Below, piece by piece: positions 1 to 7,805 of a stretch of 64,000 bases of DNA. The notes under the pieces were generated by a model, which worked only from the letters and a program-made list of their open reading frames with translations, ran no database searches and was not told where the DNA came from. Source of the stretch: Ligilactobacillus ubinensis (lineage in GTDB: Bacteria; Bacillota; Bacilli; Lactobacillales; Lactobacillaceae); assembly GCF_024160875.1 (NCBI RefSeq), contig NZ_JAIULA010000004.1, positions 62,001 through 126,000 of the forward strand, in the 5' to 3' direction. Made by a program: the position numbers and the translations under genes. Positions within the stretch are counted from its first letter, which is position 1, and every line of letters begins with the position of its first letter.

Positions 1-12
1 TTATGAACAGAT

Positions 13-53
13 AAAATAAAAAAAGGATTTAGTCTCTTAAAAAGACTAAATCC
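13..53 (-). terminator. terminator of tRNA-Asn
   Basis: An 11-bp perfect stem (25-35 with 43-53) with a 7-nt loop is followed on the minus strand by a T-rich run (12-24). It lies just downstream of the tRNA-Asn gene, so it most likely ends that transcript. Confidence 0.8.
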
Positions 54-76
54 ACTTCTACTCTATTTGTACTCTA

Positions 77-148
77 CTGCTCAGGCTGGGATCGAACCAG
101 CGACCTCTTGATTAACAGTCAATTATTCTACCGCTGAACTACTGAGCA
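77..148 (-). tRNA. tRNA-Asn (anticodon GTT)
   Basis: The minus strand folds into a full cloverleaf of 72 nt. The acceptor stem pairs TGCTCAG (142-148) with CTGAGCA (78-84), the anticodon loop carries GTT, and the T arm has the usual GGTTCGATCC core. The 3' CCA is not encoded, so it must be added after transcription. It has its own promoter (169-197) and terminator (13-53), which suggests a single-gene transcript. Confidence 0.95.
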
Positions 149-168
149 ATTATCAATCAATATAAATT

Positions 169-197
169 ATTTTATCATATAATATTATTAATTGCAA
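169..197 (-). promoter_or_regulatory. promoter of tRNA-Asn
   Basis: On the minus strand, TTGCAA (192-197), a 17-bp spacer and TAAAAT (169-174) form a good sigma-A promoter. Transcription would begin near 162, about 14 bp before the tRNA. Confidence 0.6.
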
Positions 198-203
198 AAC
201 TTT

Positions 204-512
204 TTAAGCAATATGATTCTCGCGTAATATATTAGCTAGAATTTCTTGAGCTTCTGGAGTTTTTTTCCATTCATCAAAATGATCCATTTTCTCAGTTGGC
301 ATTTCAAAATTCGAATTAATATATTCCTCATACTTAATTACATTCGTTGAACGTGGAATATTCAACTGTAAAATTCGAACGCTCTTTATAAAACCACGTA
401 CAGCTGCTAATTCTGCTCTGCCATTTTGAACCATATTAGAAACTTCAAAATAATTACTTCCATCATTACGGGTTATTTCCTCAATTAAAGTTAGTATTTC
501 ATCGCTTTTCAA
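204..512 (-). CDS. orphan 102-residue protein, function unknown
   Basis: I do not recognise this protein. It is predicted soluble and rich in helix formers, with no signal peptide, and its C-terminal half is acidic. The start is chosen as TTG at 510-512 because GGAGGG sits about 10 nt upstream. A longer frame runs back to a GTG at 599 and would add a hydrophobic N-terminus, but that extension lies across a consensus promoter (559-587), so it is unlikely to be translated. An ATG at codon 24 of the longer frame is formed by the ribosome-binding site itself (ATGGAGGG) and has none of its own. The gene has its own promoter and precedes tRNA-Asn. Confidence 0.6.
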   Translation of the reverse strand: MKSDEILTLIEEITRNDGSNYFEVSNMVQNGRAELAAVRGFIKSVRILQLNIPRSTNVIKYEEYINSNFEMPTEKMDHFDEWKKTPEAQEILANILRENHIA

Positions 513-558
513 CAGTTTTTGTCCCTCCATATAAATAATATAAAAGTTAACACTGCAA

Positions 559-587
559 ATTATACAAAGAATTATAATATATGTCAA
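559..587 (-). promoter_or_regulatory. consensus sigma-A promoter of the orphan gene
   Basis: On the minus strand, TTGACA (582-587), exactly 17 bp, and TATAAT (559-564) match the sigma-A consensus perfectly. The start point would be near 552, giving a leader of about 40 nt before the TTG start at 512. Confidence 0.8.
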
Positions 588-596
588 AATTAAAAT

Positions 597-693
597 CACA
601 ATACAAAACCACTGTAATAAGCTTTATTACAGTGGTTGGCATAAGAGAGAAAGAGAATTGATTAGAAGGTAAATTAGTTCTTAAATACCTTAC
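597..693 (-). ncRNA. candidate small RNA with its own promoter and terminator
   Basis: A promoter (700-728) points into about 95 nt that end in a 14-bp perfect hairpin (607-620 with 624-637, 3-nt loop) followed by a short T-rich run. No open frame with a ribosome-binding site is seen in it. The predicted RNA has a small 5' hairpin (AAGGUA pairing with UACCUU), a single-stranded CU-rich stretch at about 642-656, and the terminator hairpin, which is the usual plan of an antisense-acting small RNA. A cre-like box overlaps its -35. It could instead be an attenuated leader of the orphan gene, but that gene has its own consensus promoter downstream. No match to a known RNA family was recognised. 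Confidence 0.5.
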
Positions 694-699
694 TTCTAT

Positions 700-728
700 A
701 ATATACTATTCTTTGTAAGCGTTGTCAA
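700..728 (-). promoter_or_regulatory. promoter of the candidate small RNA
   Basis: On the minus strand, TTGACA (723-728), 17 bp, and TATATT (700-705) form a strong promoter. Transcription would start near 693. Confidence 0.65.
714..727. promoter_or_regulatory. cre-like box (CcpA site)
   Basis: TGTAAGCGTTGTCA agrees at every fixed position with the catabolite-responsive element consensus TGWAANCGNTNWCA. It overlaps the -35 of the small-RNA promoter, a position where CcpA binding represses. It also lies upstream of the divergent promoter at 752-780. Confidence 0.6.
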
Positions 729-751
729 ATTTTTTAAGTGATTTTATTTTC

Positions 752-780
752 TTGTTACTAGCTGCTTTAAACATTATAAT
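752..780 (+). promoter_or_regulatory. promoter of the small membrane protein gene
   Basis: TTGTTA (752-757), 17 bp and TATAAT (775-780) form a sigma-A promoter pointing to the gene at 819. Confidence 0.6.
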
Positions 781-818
781 GAAAATAGCATCTATATTGA
801 AAGGGTAATAACGTTACT

Positions 819-1064
819 ATGATTAATAAATTACAATTCAAAACTAGTCTACTTCTTGGTTTTATATTAACAGTCCTTCATCTTCTGTTAATTACGCTTC
901 AAGGTGGAGATTCATTTAATAACTTTTCGACTATTTTACTTTTCTTTCATACTAACTTTTGGTTCTTACCAATATTATTGTTATTCCTACAATTTATAAT
1001 TATTAGTTGCAGTCTATATCTAATATTTAGAATAATTAGCTTTTTACTAAAACGGTTCAAATAA
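819..1064 (+). CDS. small membrane protein, function unknown (81 aa)
   Basis: I do not recognise a family. The protein has two clear hydrophobic segments (about residues 8-27 and 48-74) joined by a short polar loop, and ends in a basic tail (LLKRFK), so the C-terminus is probably cytoplasmic. A promoter lies at 752-780. The AAAGGG ribosome-binding site is about 13 nt before the ATG, which is a little far. It stands alone between the candidate small RNA and the glmM terminator. The hydrophobic composition could suit a small transport or stress membrane protein, but no function can be assigned. Confidence 0.55.
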   Translation: MINKLQFKTSLLLGFILTVLHLLLITLQGGDSFNNFSTILLFFHTNFWFLPILLLFLQFIIISCSLYLIFRIISFLLKRFK

Positions 1065-1083
1065 AAAGTGAGTAGAATAAAGT

Positions 1084-1221
1084 GACATTAGCTAAAAAGT
1101 ACTAACATCACAAAGTAAATATCTAGTTTAAATGGTTAAGCACAGCTTTTTTGTCTTTTGGTCCACATTTTAGCAAATATTCGAAAATACAAATAGTCCG
1201 GGATTTTTGTCCCGGACTATT
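1084..1221 (+). repeat. dispersed intergenic repeat, copy A
   Basis: About 138 bp ending in the hairpin at 1192-1221. It shares ATATCTAGTTTA (1119-1130) and the flanking order of short blocks with copy C near 57.2 kb, and the AAATATT...AGTCC...GGACT end with copies B (37.2 kb) and D (59.3 kb). It lies immediately 3' of glmM. Confidence 0.55.
1192..1221 (-). terminator. terminator after glmM
   Basis: A 12-bp perfect GC-rich stem (1192-1203 with 1210-1221) with a 6-nt loop. T-rich sequence follows on both strands, so it could end glmM transcripts and also those of the small gene from the other side. Confidence 0.75.
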
Positions 1222-1249
1222 ATTTAAATTATTCAATAATTAATACTAA

Positions 1250-2602
1250 TTACTTAATTCCCATTTCTTTTTCAACAACATCTACTATTTCCATTACATA
1301 TTCATGAACTTTTTCTTGGGTCTGAGCCTCTGCCATAATTCGTAGTAAATCCTCTGTTCCACTTGGACGTACTAAGACGCGACCTTCATCCCCCATTTTT
1401 TCTTCTACACGAGAAATAGTCTCTTGAATCACTTTATTGTCTAATGCCGCTTTTTTATCTGTTACACGCACATTAACTAATTCCTGTGGATAAGTAACTA
1501 CTTCTTCAGCTAGCTTCGAAAGAGGTTTTCCTGTCTGTTTAATTATATTTAATAACTGTAATGCAGTTAACATTCCATCGCCTGTTGTATTAAAGTCTAA
1601 GAAAACAACATGTCCAGATTGTTCCCCGCCAAGGTTGTATCCATTTTTGCGCATCTCCTCAACAACATAACGATCGCCAACTTTTGTTTTTACAGAATTT
1701 AAATCGTGGCTTGCCATTGCTTTATAAAGTCCAATATTACTCATAACTGTTGTTACTATAGTATCCTTTTTTAATCTACCACGTTGACTAAGATACTTAC
1801 CGCAAATATACATTATTTTATCGCCATCAACTACATTTCCTTTTTCATCAATAGCAATACATCTGTCACCATCACCATCAAATGCCACTCCCACTTGAGC
1901 TTCTTGTTCAACCACAAATTTTGAAAGTTCCTCTGGATGAGTTGACCCAACATTTTTATTAATATTAATTCCATCTGGATTAGTTGCCATCGTTACAAAA
2001 TCAGCATTTAAATCAGCAAACAACCGTGAAACTAAGGCACTTGTTGACCCATTTGCCCCATCAATAGCAACGCGTAAATCTGCTAAATCATCTGGAATTG
2101 TTTGCTCTAAAAACTGTGTATATTTAAGTGCACCCTCATGATAGTCATTTACTGTACCTAACCCTTTGGCAGCTGGACGTGGTAACGTATCCGTTTTTTG
2201 TTCAAGTAAAACTTCAATCTCTTCTTCTTGATCATCAGATAACTTATATCCATCCCCACCAAAAAATTTAATTCCATTATCTTGAGCTGGATTATGTGAT
2301 GCTGAAATCATAACTCCTGCATCTGCATCTTGCAAACGCACTAAATAAGCAACGCCTGGTGTCGTCATCACACCTAATGAGAAAACTTCAATTCCAACAG
2401 ATAATAAACCTGCTGTTATTGCTTGCTCTAACATTTGTCCAGAAATACGTGTATCTCTCGCCACTAACACTCTGGGTGTTTTACCATTAGCTGCATGTTG
2501 CGTTAATACATATCCGCCACAACGACCTAATTTAAAAGCTAGTTCAGGACTAAGCGTTTCATTTGCTATTCCACGAACACCATCTGTACCAAAATATTTC
2601 AT
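1250..2602 (-). CDS. glmM: phosphoglucosamine mutase GlmM
   Basis: Converts glucosamine-6-phosphate to glucosamine-1-phosphate for UDP-GlcNAc and peptidoglycan synthesis. The 450-residue length is standard. It begins with [11 protein letters not shown], carries the phosphoserine loop SASHNP (catalytic Ser102), the magnesium-binding DGDGDR loop near residue 243 and the C-terminal phosphate-binding RPSGTE. It is the last gene of cdaA-cdaR-glmM. In related Firmicutes GlmM binds CdaA and lowers its activity, so co-transcription with the cyclase links wall precursor supply with c-di-AMP. It ends at the hairpin at 1192-1221. Confidence 0.97.
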   Translation of the reverse strand: MKYFGTDGVRGIANETLSPELAFKLGRCGGYVLTQHAANGKTPRVLVARDTRISGQMLEQAITAGLLSVGIEVFSLGVMTTPGVAYLVRLQDADAGVMISASHNPAQDNGIKFFGGDGYKLSDDQEEEIEVLLEQKTDTLPRPAAKGLGTVNDYHEGALKYTQFLEQTIPDDLADLRVAIDGANGSTSALVSRLFADLNADFVTMATNPDGININKNVGSTHPEELSKFVVEQEAQVGVAFDGDGDRCIAIDEKGNVVDGDKIMYICGKYLSQRGRLKKDTIVTTVMSNIGLYKAMASHDLNSVKTKVGDRYVVEEMRKNGYNLGGEQSGHVVFLDFNTTGDGMLTALQLLNIIKQTGKPLSKLAEEVVTYPQELVNVRVTDKKAALDNKVIQETISRVEEKMGDEGRVLVRPSGTEDLLRIMAEAQTQEKVHEYVMEIVDVVEKEMGIK

Positions 2603-2640
2603 TTTAAAATCCTCATTTCTTAATTACCTAGTTTTATATT

Positions 2641-3801
2641 TTAATTGTCAGTATTATTTTTTTCCGAGCTTGACGACGCTGAAGTAGTTGTTGAAGTACT
2701 TATATCATTACTTGAACTACTGGATGTTTTATCGCTACCATCTACTTGTGAACTACTAACTGAAGAAGTTGATGTTGTTTTATTTGTTGATGAACTTGCT
2801 GATTCTGTAGATGAACTACTAGAATTGTTCTCTGTAACTGTAACTTTAACACTAATCGTAGCTGGAGAAATTGATGTTATGCCATTTAAAGATGATGTAA
2901 CATTTACGTTCTCAGTGGTACTCGATGTTATCCCTGTAACAAAAACCGGCACATTTAACTTGCTAATTTTACTTAATGCTTGCTTTGTTCCTTGAATTGT
3001 GACATTTTGAGTTGAAGAAGAAAAACTATAACTCATGCCACTAACACCATCACCACCAGAAACTAAATTAATTGCAACTTTTTTGGAATATGTTGCAGAA
3101 TAAATAGGTACTGTTGCAGTTACATTAGTTGGTGAGATAACAACATTTAATACCTTACCATTTTCATCCAAAGCTTGCAATGTTACACTTTTTGAATACG
3201 AAGAATCGGTATTATGTGGTAAATTAACATCAGCGACAACTTTATCAATGTTATTAATGTCTTTAGCTGCCCCTGTTACTGTTACATACTTTTGTGAAAC
3301 AGATGTACTTCCCGCAGCATAATTTGATGCTATTTTATTAGTATCATAACGAACTTGAACTGCCATTTTTTTAGTTTTGCGCTTGCTAATCTTAATTTTT
3401 ATCCTTTTCGGTATAATTTTGGATGTTAACTCACTGCTAATTCCAGAAGATTTTAGTGTTACTGTATGCTTCCCTAATTTTAAATTATTCAGATTTGCAT
3501 ACACCTCAAAATCTTCTGTGTTTTTTGCAGTTGTTACCAAAGCAGACGGCCCACTCAATCTTACCTTTACATTTTCTGGATACCCTGTAACAAAATACTT
3601 ATCACTATCTATATTTAACTTTAATGGTACACTTATAGTTACTGTTTTATTAGATACTAACCCATTAGTTACAGAATCAGTATCTCCATTCCGGGTTGTA
3701 TTACCTTTTTCGGAGGTGACATATAAGAAAAGCAAAATTGCAAAGAAAAGTGCTATCAAGCGATAAAACCACTTTGAATTAAAGGCTTGCGCTAATTTCA
3801 A
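2641..3801 (-). CDS. cdaR: CdaA regulatory protein CdaR (YbbR domains)
   Basis: Membrane-anchored regulator of the diadenylate cyclase CdaA. One transmembrane segment lies at about residues 11-29, followed by extracellular YbbR-type beta repeats up to about residue 325. The final 60 residues are almost entirely Ser, Thr and Asn with scattered acidic residues, an unusually long disordered tail that may sit in the cell wall. The start is TTG (3799-3801), overlapping the TGA stop of cdaA as TTGA, so translation is probably coupled. The frame on the opposite strand across the Ser-rich tail is a compositional shadow. Confidence 0.92.
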   Translation of the reverse strand: MKLAQAFNSKWFYRLIALFFAILLFLYVTSEKGNTTRNGDTDSVTNGLVSNKTVTISVPLKLNIDSDKYFVTGYPENVKVRLSGPSALVTTAKNTEDFEVYANLNNLKLGKHTVTLKSSGISSELTSKIIPKRIKIKISKRKTKKMAVQVRYDTNKIASNYAAGSTSVSQKYVTVTGAAKDINNIDKVVADVNLPHNTDSSYSKSVTLQALDENGKVLNVVISPTNVTATVPIYSATYSKKVAINLVSGGDGVSGMSYSFSSSTQNVTIQGTKQALSKISKLNVPVFVTGITSSTTENVNVTSSLNGITSISPATISVKVTVTENNSSSSSTESASSSTNKTTSTSSVSSSQVDGSDKTSSSSSNDISTSTTTSASSSSEKNNTDN

Positions 3802-4640
3802 TGTTTATGCCCCCCTCCCTTAATTACACTCTCGAAAAACCGTGCAATCGGATTATTATGCATTTCTTCTTGTTTTGGAACCAATTCATTTCGTAAAAGT
3901 TTCAAATAGTCTTGTTGTGTCAAATCACGTAATAATTCGTTGTTTTTTGTAATTGTAACGCCACCTGTTTCCTCAGAAACAACGATTGTGAGTGCATCTG
4001 TTACTTCACTAATACCTACTGCAGCTCTATGCCTTGTTCCAAGTTCTTTAGGAATCAAGTTACTTTCCGATAAAGGTAAGTATGCAGCAGCAACTGCTAT
4101 TTTATTATCTTTAATAATTACGGCCCCATCATGCAATGGTGTATTTGGAATAAAAATATTAATCAATAATGCCCCTGTAATATCAGCATCCAAAGATATC
4201 CCTGTTTCAATATAATCCTCAAGCCCTGTATTCTGTTGAATTGTAATTAATGCGCCTATTCGTCTTTTAGACATATATTGAATAGCTTTATCCAAAGCTT
4301 CAACAATTTTCCCTTCCTGTGTTCCCTCTTTATTGTATTGAAAAACTGATCCACGACCAAGGTGCTCTAATCCTCGTCTGATTTCTGGTTGAAAAATAAT
4401 TATCATTGCAATAATTCCCCAATTAATAATTTGATCCATAATCCAAGAAACAGTCTGTAAACCCACATACCAACTAATGAGCTTTATTAAAACAATAACC
4501 AGAACACCTCGAAATAATTGAACAGCTTTTGTACCTCGTAACAGCATCATTAATTCATAAATTACAAACCATACAGCAGCAATATCAATTACATTTATAA
4601 CATTACGTAATGTGAGGATACTCCCCCAATCGATTGTCAT
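3798..4640 (-). CDS. cdaA: diadenylate cyclase CdaA
   Basis: Makes cyclic di-AMP from two ATP at the membrane. From the chosen ATG the protein has 280 residues: three hydrophobic segments in the first 85, then a DisA-type cyclase domain with the DGA (171-173) and RHR (203-205) motifs. The ATG at 4638-4640 is preferred over a TTG two codons upstream because GGGAG lies 9 nt before it. An extended -10 (TGATATAAT, 4674-4682) supplies the promoter. CdaR and GlmM follow in the same operon and both are known CdaA partners in related bacteria. Confidence 0.95.
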   Translation of the reverse strand: MTIDWGSILTLRNVINVIDIAAVWFVIYELMMLLRGTKAVQLFRGVLVIVLIKLISWYVGLQTVSWIMDQIINWGIIAMIIIFQPEIRRGLEHLGRGSVFQYNKEGTQEGKIVEALDKAIQYMSKRRIGALITIQQNTGLEDYIETGISLDADITGALLINIFIPNTPLHDGAVIIKDNKIAVAAAYLPLSESNLIPKELGTRHRAAVGISEVTDALTIVVSEETGGVTITKNNELLRDLTQQDYLKLLRNELVPKQEEMHNNPIARFFESVIKGGGHKH

Positions 4641-4673
4641 ACTCAAATACTCCCATCTTTCAAATTCCTTTTC

Positions 4674-4682
4674 ATTATATCA
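4674..4682 (-). promoter_or_regulatory. extended -10 promoter of cdaA-cdaR-glmM
   Basis: TGATATAAT on the minus strand has both a perfect -10 hexamer and the TGN extension, with no good -35. It lies 34 bp before the cdaA start. Confidence 0.5.
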
Positions 4683-4853
4683 CGACTTCAATAGCAATTT
4701 TATGTAATCGCCTATTGTTTTTTGGCGAGTTCTAGCACCTTCCTTCATTTTTTCAAAAAAACATTAAATTAATTTGTTAAAAGTACATTTTTATGCCATA
4801 TTTCCTTATCTTTTGTTAAAATGGTAAGTAGAAACTTTTAAGGTGATGTCGTT

Positions 4854-5618
4854 ATGTCAAAAAAATTTAAATGGTTTGTTAGGGTCGTCTTCTGGTTGTA
4901 TATGCTGTATGTATATATAACCATTTTCAAACAAAATTCTTTTTACAGTTTTTTATTGCTCAATACATTTTTAGCGTATATTCCTATAGAATTATCTTTT
5001 CATATGAATGAAAAACAGCCCGCACTGCTTTTTTGGTTATTGTTTGTTTTATGGATTTTATTCTATCCAAATGCACCTTATATTTTAACAGACTTGTTCC
5101 ATTTAGCTCGTATGAATCCTTATAATCCTAAAAATGGATTAATGAGTTTTAACCTACATCTATGGCTAAACTTCACTAATCTTGTTGCAAGTGCTTTAGC
5201 TAGTATTGTTATTGGAACATGGAGTGTCCAATATATTGTTGATGTTTTAATGGTTCGTTTCAAAAAGAAAGGCACTTTTTTACAAATACTTCTTGTTATT
5301 CTTTTACTTGTGGTATCTTCAATTGGCGTTTATATTGGTCGCTTTTTACGGTTACACACAGCCTATCTCTTCATCAATCCTGATTGGGTAATGCAACAAT
5401 TAATGAATATGTGGAATATCCGTATGTTAGTTTTTATTTGTTTTATGCTTATTTTACAACTAATTGTTTGGGGAGCATTTTTTATTTCACGTATGTCACT
5501 CAATACCTATGAGGCAACTAACAATCTAAAAGTTGTTTCTACGCCTAAGGCTTCAACAAATACTTATGTTTCTGAAGCACCAATCCACGCTGATAAAAAG
5601 AATGATAGCCCTACTTAA
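4854..5618 (+). CDS. DUF1361 family membrane protein
   Basis: A 254-residue polytopic membrane protein with about six or seven hydrophobic segments and a polar C-terminal tail of about 35 residues. The YPNAPYILTDLFHL stretch (about residues 75-90) is the family's conserved motif. The role of the family is not established. GGTG about 8 nt before the ATG serves as ribosome-binding site. It is divergent from cdaA, and its transcript ends at the hairpin at 5627-5666, shared with murB from the other side. No partner gene is adjacent. Confidence 0.8.
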   Translation: MSKKFKWFVRVVFWLYMLYVYITIFKQNSFYSFLLLNTFLAYIPIELSFHMNEKQPALLFWLLFVLWILFYPNAPYILTDLFHLARMNPYNPKNGLMSFNLHLWLNFTNLVASALASIVIGTWSVQYIVDVLMVRFKKKGTFLQILLVILLLVVSSIGVYIGRFLRLHTAYLFINPDWVMQQLMNMWNIRMLVFICFMLILQLIVWGAFFISRMSLNTYEATNNLKVVSTPKASTNTYVSEAPIHADKKNDSPT

Positions 5619-5626
5619 TAAGTACC

Positions 5627-5666
5627 AAAAAGAGGATTTTGCATAATGTGCTTAATCCCCTTTTTT
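5627..5666. terminator. bidirectional terminator
   Basis: A 12-bp stem with one mismatch (5627-5638 with 5654-5665) has A-run and T-run flanks, so it can end both the DUF1361 gene and murB. Confidence 0.75.
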
Positions 5667-5667
5667 A

Positions 5668-6576
5668 TTACTTATCTATCCCAATTACTCTAACTTCCGT
5701 TTCTAGTGTAACATCAAATCTTGCTTTAATTTCAGTTTGAATATGACTAATTACATTTAAATAATCTGTTGCTGTTGCATTATCAATATTTACAATAAAA
5801 CCCGCATGCTTTTTTGAAACTTGAGCGCCACCACTTTGATAACCTTGTAATCCAGCATCACAAATTAATTTTCCGGTAAAATGTCCTTTAGGCCTCTTAA
5901 AAACACTACCGCATGATGGATATTCCAGCGGTTGTTTAGAAGCTCGCAAAAAATTAAGTTGGTCCATTTTACTTCGAATAACTTTTTTGTCTCCAGGAAC
6001 TAAACTAAAAGTCACTTGTAAAACAACATCATCTTCTTCTTGCAAACGACTATGACGATAACTAAAATGTAATTCACTATTTTGATATGTTTTTAACTCT
6101 CCAAAACGACTAACAACTTCAACTTTTTTGATAACATCTTTCATTTCGCCACCATAAGCTCCAGCGTTCATAAAGACCGCTCCACCTATACTTCCGGGTA
6201 TTCCACTAGCAAACTCTAATCCTGTAAATCCTGCATGATATGCACTTTGCGTTACCCTAATTAATGAAGCGCCTGCTTGCGCAATAACTTCATTTTCTTT
6301 AATACTTATTTTGTTTAGCTTAGTTAACATAAGAACTAAACCGGGAATGCCTCCATCTTTAACAATCAAATTACTTGCATTTCCAATTACTGTAACAGGA
6401 ATATTATTTTTCTTTGCAAAAGTCAACAAATTTTGGGTTTCTTGAATATTATCTGGAAACACAAGGCAATCTGCTGGTCCACCCGTATTCGTATTCGTAT
6501 ATTTTTCCAATGGTTCATCAGCTAAAACAACTGACTTAGGAAAATTAGCTACAAATTTTTGTGCTATTTCATTCAT
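5668..6576 (-). CDS. murB: UDP-N-acetylenolpyruvoylglucosamine reductase MurB
   Basis: FAD- and NADPH-dependent reduction of UDP-GlcNAc-enolpyruvate to UDP-MurNAc, the second committed step of peptidoglycan synthesis. The 302-residue protein has the FAD-binding core ([13 protein letters not shown] near residue 30, the [17 protein letters not shown] loop at about 128-144), YRHSR, and SCGSVFKRP with the catalytic serine. Its length and motifs fit the type II MurB of Firmicutes. It is a single-gene unit, with GAGG upstream of the ATG and a shared terminator downstream. Confidence 0.96.
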   Translation of the reverse strand: MNEIAQKFVANFPKSVVLADEPLEKYTNTNTGGPADCLVFPDNIQETQNLLTFAKKNNIPVTVIGNASNLIVKDGGIPGLVLMLTKLNKISIKENEVIAQAGASLIRVTQSAYHAGFTGLEFASGIPGSIGGAVFMNAGAYGGEMKDVIKKVEVVSRFGELKTYQNSELHFSYRHSRLQEEDDVVLQVTFSLVPGDKKVIRSKMDQLNFLRASKQPLEYPSCGSVFKRPKGHFTGKLICDAGLQGYQSGGAQVSKKHAGFIVNIDNATATDYLNVISHIQTEIKARFDVTLETEVRVIGIDK

Positions 6577-6705
6577 TTTTCTATTTCCTCACATTCAAAA
6601 ATACTCACTTAATTTTACCATTTTTTCCGTCTAGTTGCTTGACTTGTTTCATATATCTCACTTAAACTTAGTATAAAATAAACAACAAGAAAGGAAATTT
6701 TTACC

Positions 6706-7248
6706 ATGAACTTTGTAGCTTTTGATTTTGAAACGGCAAACTCTAAACGAAACAGCGCTTGTTCTTTAGCATTAAGCGTTGTTCGTAATAACCAAATTGT
6801 TGATGAGTTTTACTCGTTAATCAACCCACAATCTGCTTTTTCAACTTATAATACCTGTATCCATGGTATCCATCAAGAAGATACAATAGATGCGCCTACT
6901 TTTGCAGAATTATGGCCACACATTTCAACTTTCTTTTCACCTGAAAAAATTGTAGTTGCTCATAATGCCACTTTCGATTGTAGTGTCTTAGCCAAAACCC
7001 TGGAACACTATAATTTGGATATCCCAACCTTTGCAGTTTTAGACACTTTGAAAACTAGCCGTTATTTTTTTAATAATTTTCCTAATCAAAAGTTAAATAC
7101 TATTTGTTCTGAACTTCAAATTCCTTTGCAACATCATCATAACGCCTTAGACGATGCAACTGCATGTGCTAACATCTTACTTTATCAAATTCAAAACTTT
7201 GGTGCTAATAATTTGAAAAGTTTTGTAACAGCCTATCCAACAAAATAA
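6706..7248 (+). CDS. DEDDh 3'-5' exonuclease (DNA polymerase III epsilon-like)
   Basis: A single exonuclease domain of 180 residues. The DEDDh residues are visible: D7 and E9 in FDFET, Asp in HNATFD (about 90), and the HHNALDDATA block (about 144-153) with the final His and Asp. It resembles stand-alone epsilon-type exonucleases of lactic acid bacteria rather than PolC or DinG. It could act in DNA repair or RNA trimming; the substrate cannot be read from sequence. It lies between murB (divergent) and tsaE (convergent), with a shared terminator at 7256-7303. Confidence 0.85.
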   Translation: MNFVAFDFETANSKRNSACSLALSVVRNNQIVDEFYSLINPQSAFSTYNTCIHGIHQEDTIDAPTFAELWPHISTFFSPEKIVVAHNATFDCSVLAKTLEHYNLDIPTFAVLDTLKTSRYFFNNFPNQKLNTICSELQIPLQHHHNALDDATACANILLYQIQNFGANNLKSFVTAYPTK

Positions 7249-7255
7249 ACCACTA

Positions 7256-7303
7256 AAAATACCATAAAACTGATATCATCTAGATTCAGTCTTATGGTAT
7301 TTT
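7256..7303. terminator. bidirectional terminator
   Basis: A long stem of about 17 bp (AAAATACCATAA..., right arm ending in TATTTTA) lies between the convergent exonuclease gene and tsaE, with A- and T-rich flanks. Confidence 0.7.
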
Positions 7304-7313
7304 AAATTATTTT

Positions 7314-7781
7314 TCATACTATATCTTGTTTCAATTCTTCAATAAGGCGCTCATATCTATCACCCTTTGGTTCTAAAATTAAAGTTCGCCTTTCATCATT
7401 GGCATTATCTTTAACTATCGTTATCTCTAGATACGTTGAGGGTAATTCTGAAGGAATAAATTGTGCCCACTCAACAACACTAACACCATCACCATTAAAG
7501 TACTCTTCTAGCCCTAAATCTTCTGCACCGCCATTTTCTAAACGATACACATCCATGTGATATAATGGTAACCTTCCTTGATGATACTCGCGTATTAAAG
7601 TAAACGTTGGACTCTTAACATTATGCATAATTCCTAATCCATAAGCCAATCCTTTAGTAAACGTTGTTTTACCCGCCCCAAGATCTCCTGTTAACAAAAT
7701 AAGGTCTTGCGGTTTTAATCTTTTTGCTAGTTTTTCAGCCAAAAGTTGTGTTTCAAGTGCATTTTTTACAACTAATTTCAT
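7314..7781 (-). CDS. tsaE: tRNA threonylcarbamoyladenosine biosynthesis ATPase TsaE
   Basis: ATPase partner of TsaB-TsaD in forming t6A37 on ANN-decoding tRNAs. The 155-residue protein has the P-loop GDLGAGKTT (32-40), SPTFTLIREY and the YHMDVYRL stretch typical of the family, and a WAQF motif near residue 109. It sits 24 bp downstream of pta in the same direction, an arrangement common in lactobacilli, so the two are probably co-transcribed with ung. It ends at the shared hairpin at 7256-7303. Confidence 0.95.
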   Translation of the reverse strand: MKLVVKNALETQLLAEKLAKRLKPQDLILLTGDLGAGKTTFTKGLAYGLGIMHNVKSPTFTLIREYHQGRLPLYHMDVYRLENGGAEDLGLEEYFNGDGVSVVEWAQFIPSELPSTYLEITIVKDNANDERRTLILEPKGDRYERLIEELKQDIV

Positions 7782-7805
7782 AATCTAATCCTAAACAATT
7801 TTCTT

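Noticed and set aside
2645-2995. Open frame on the plus strand opposite cdaR
   Set aside because: It is the complement of the Ser/Thr-rich tail, without a ribosome-binding site; a compositional shadow.
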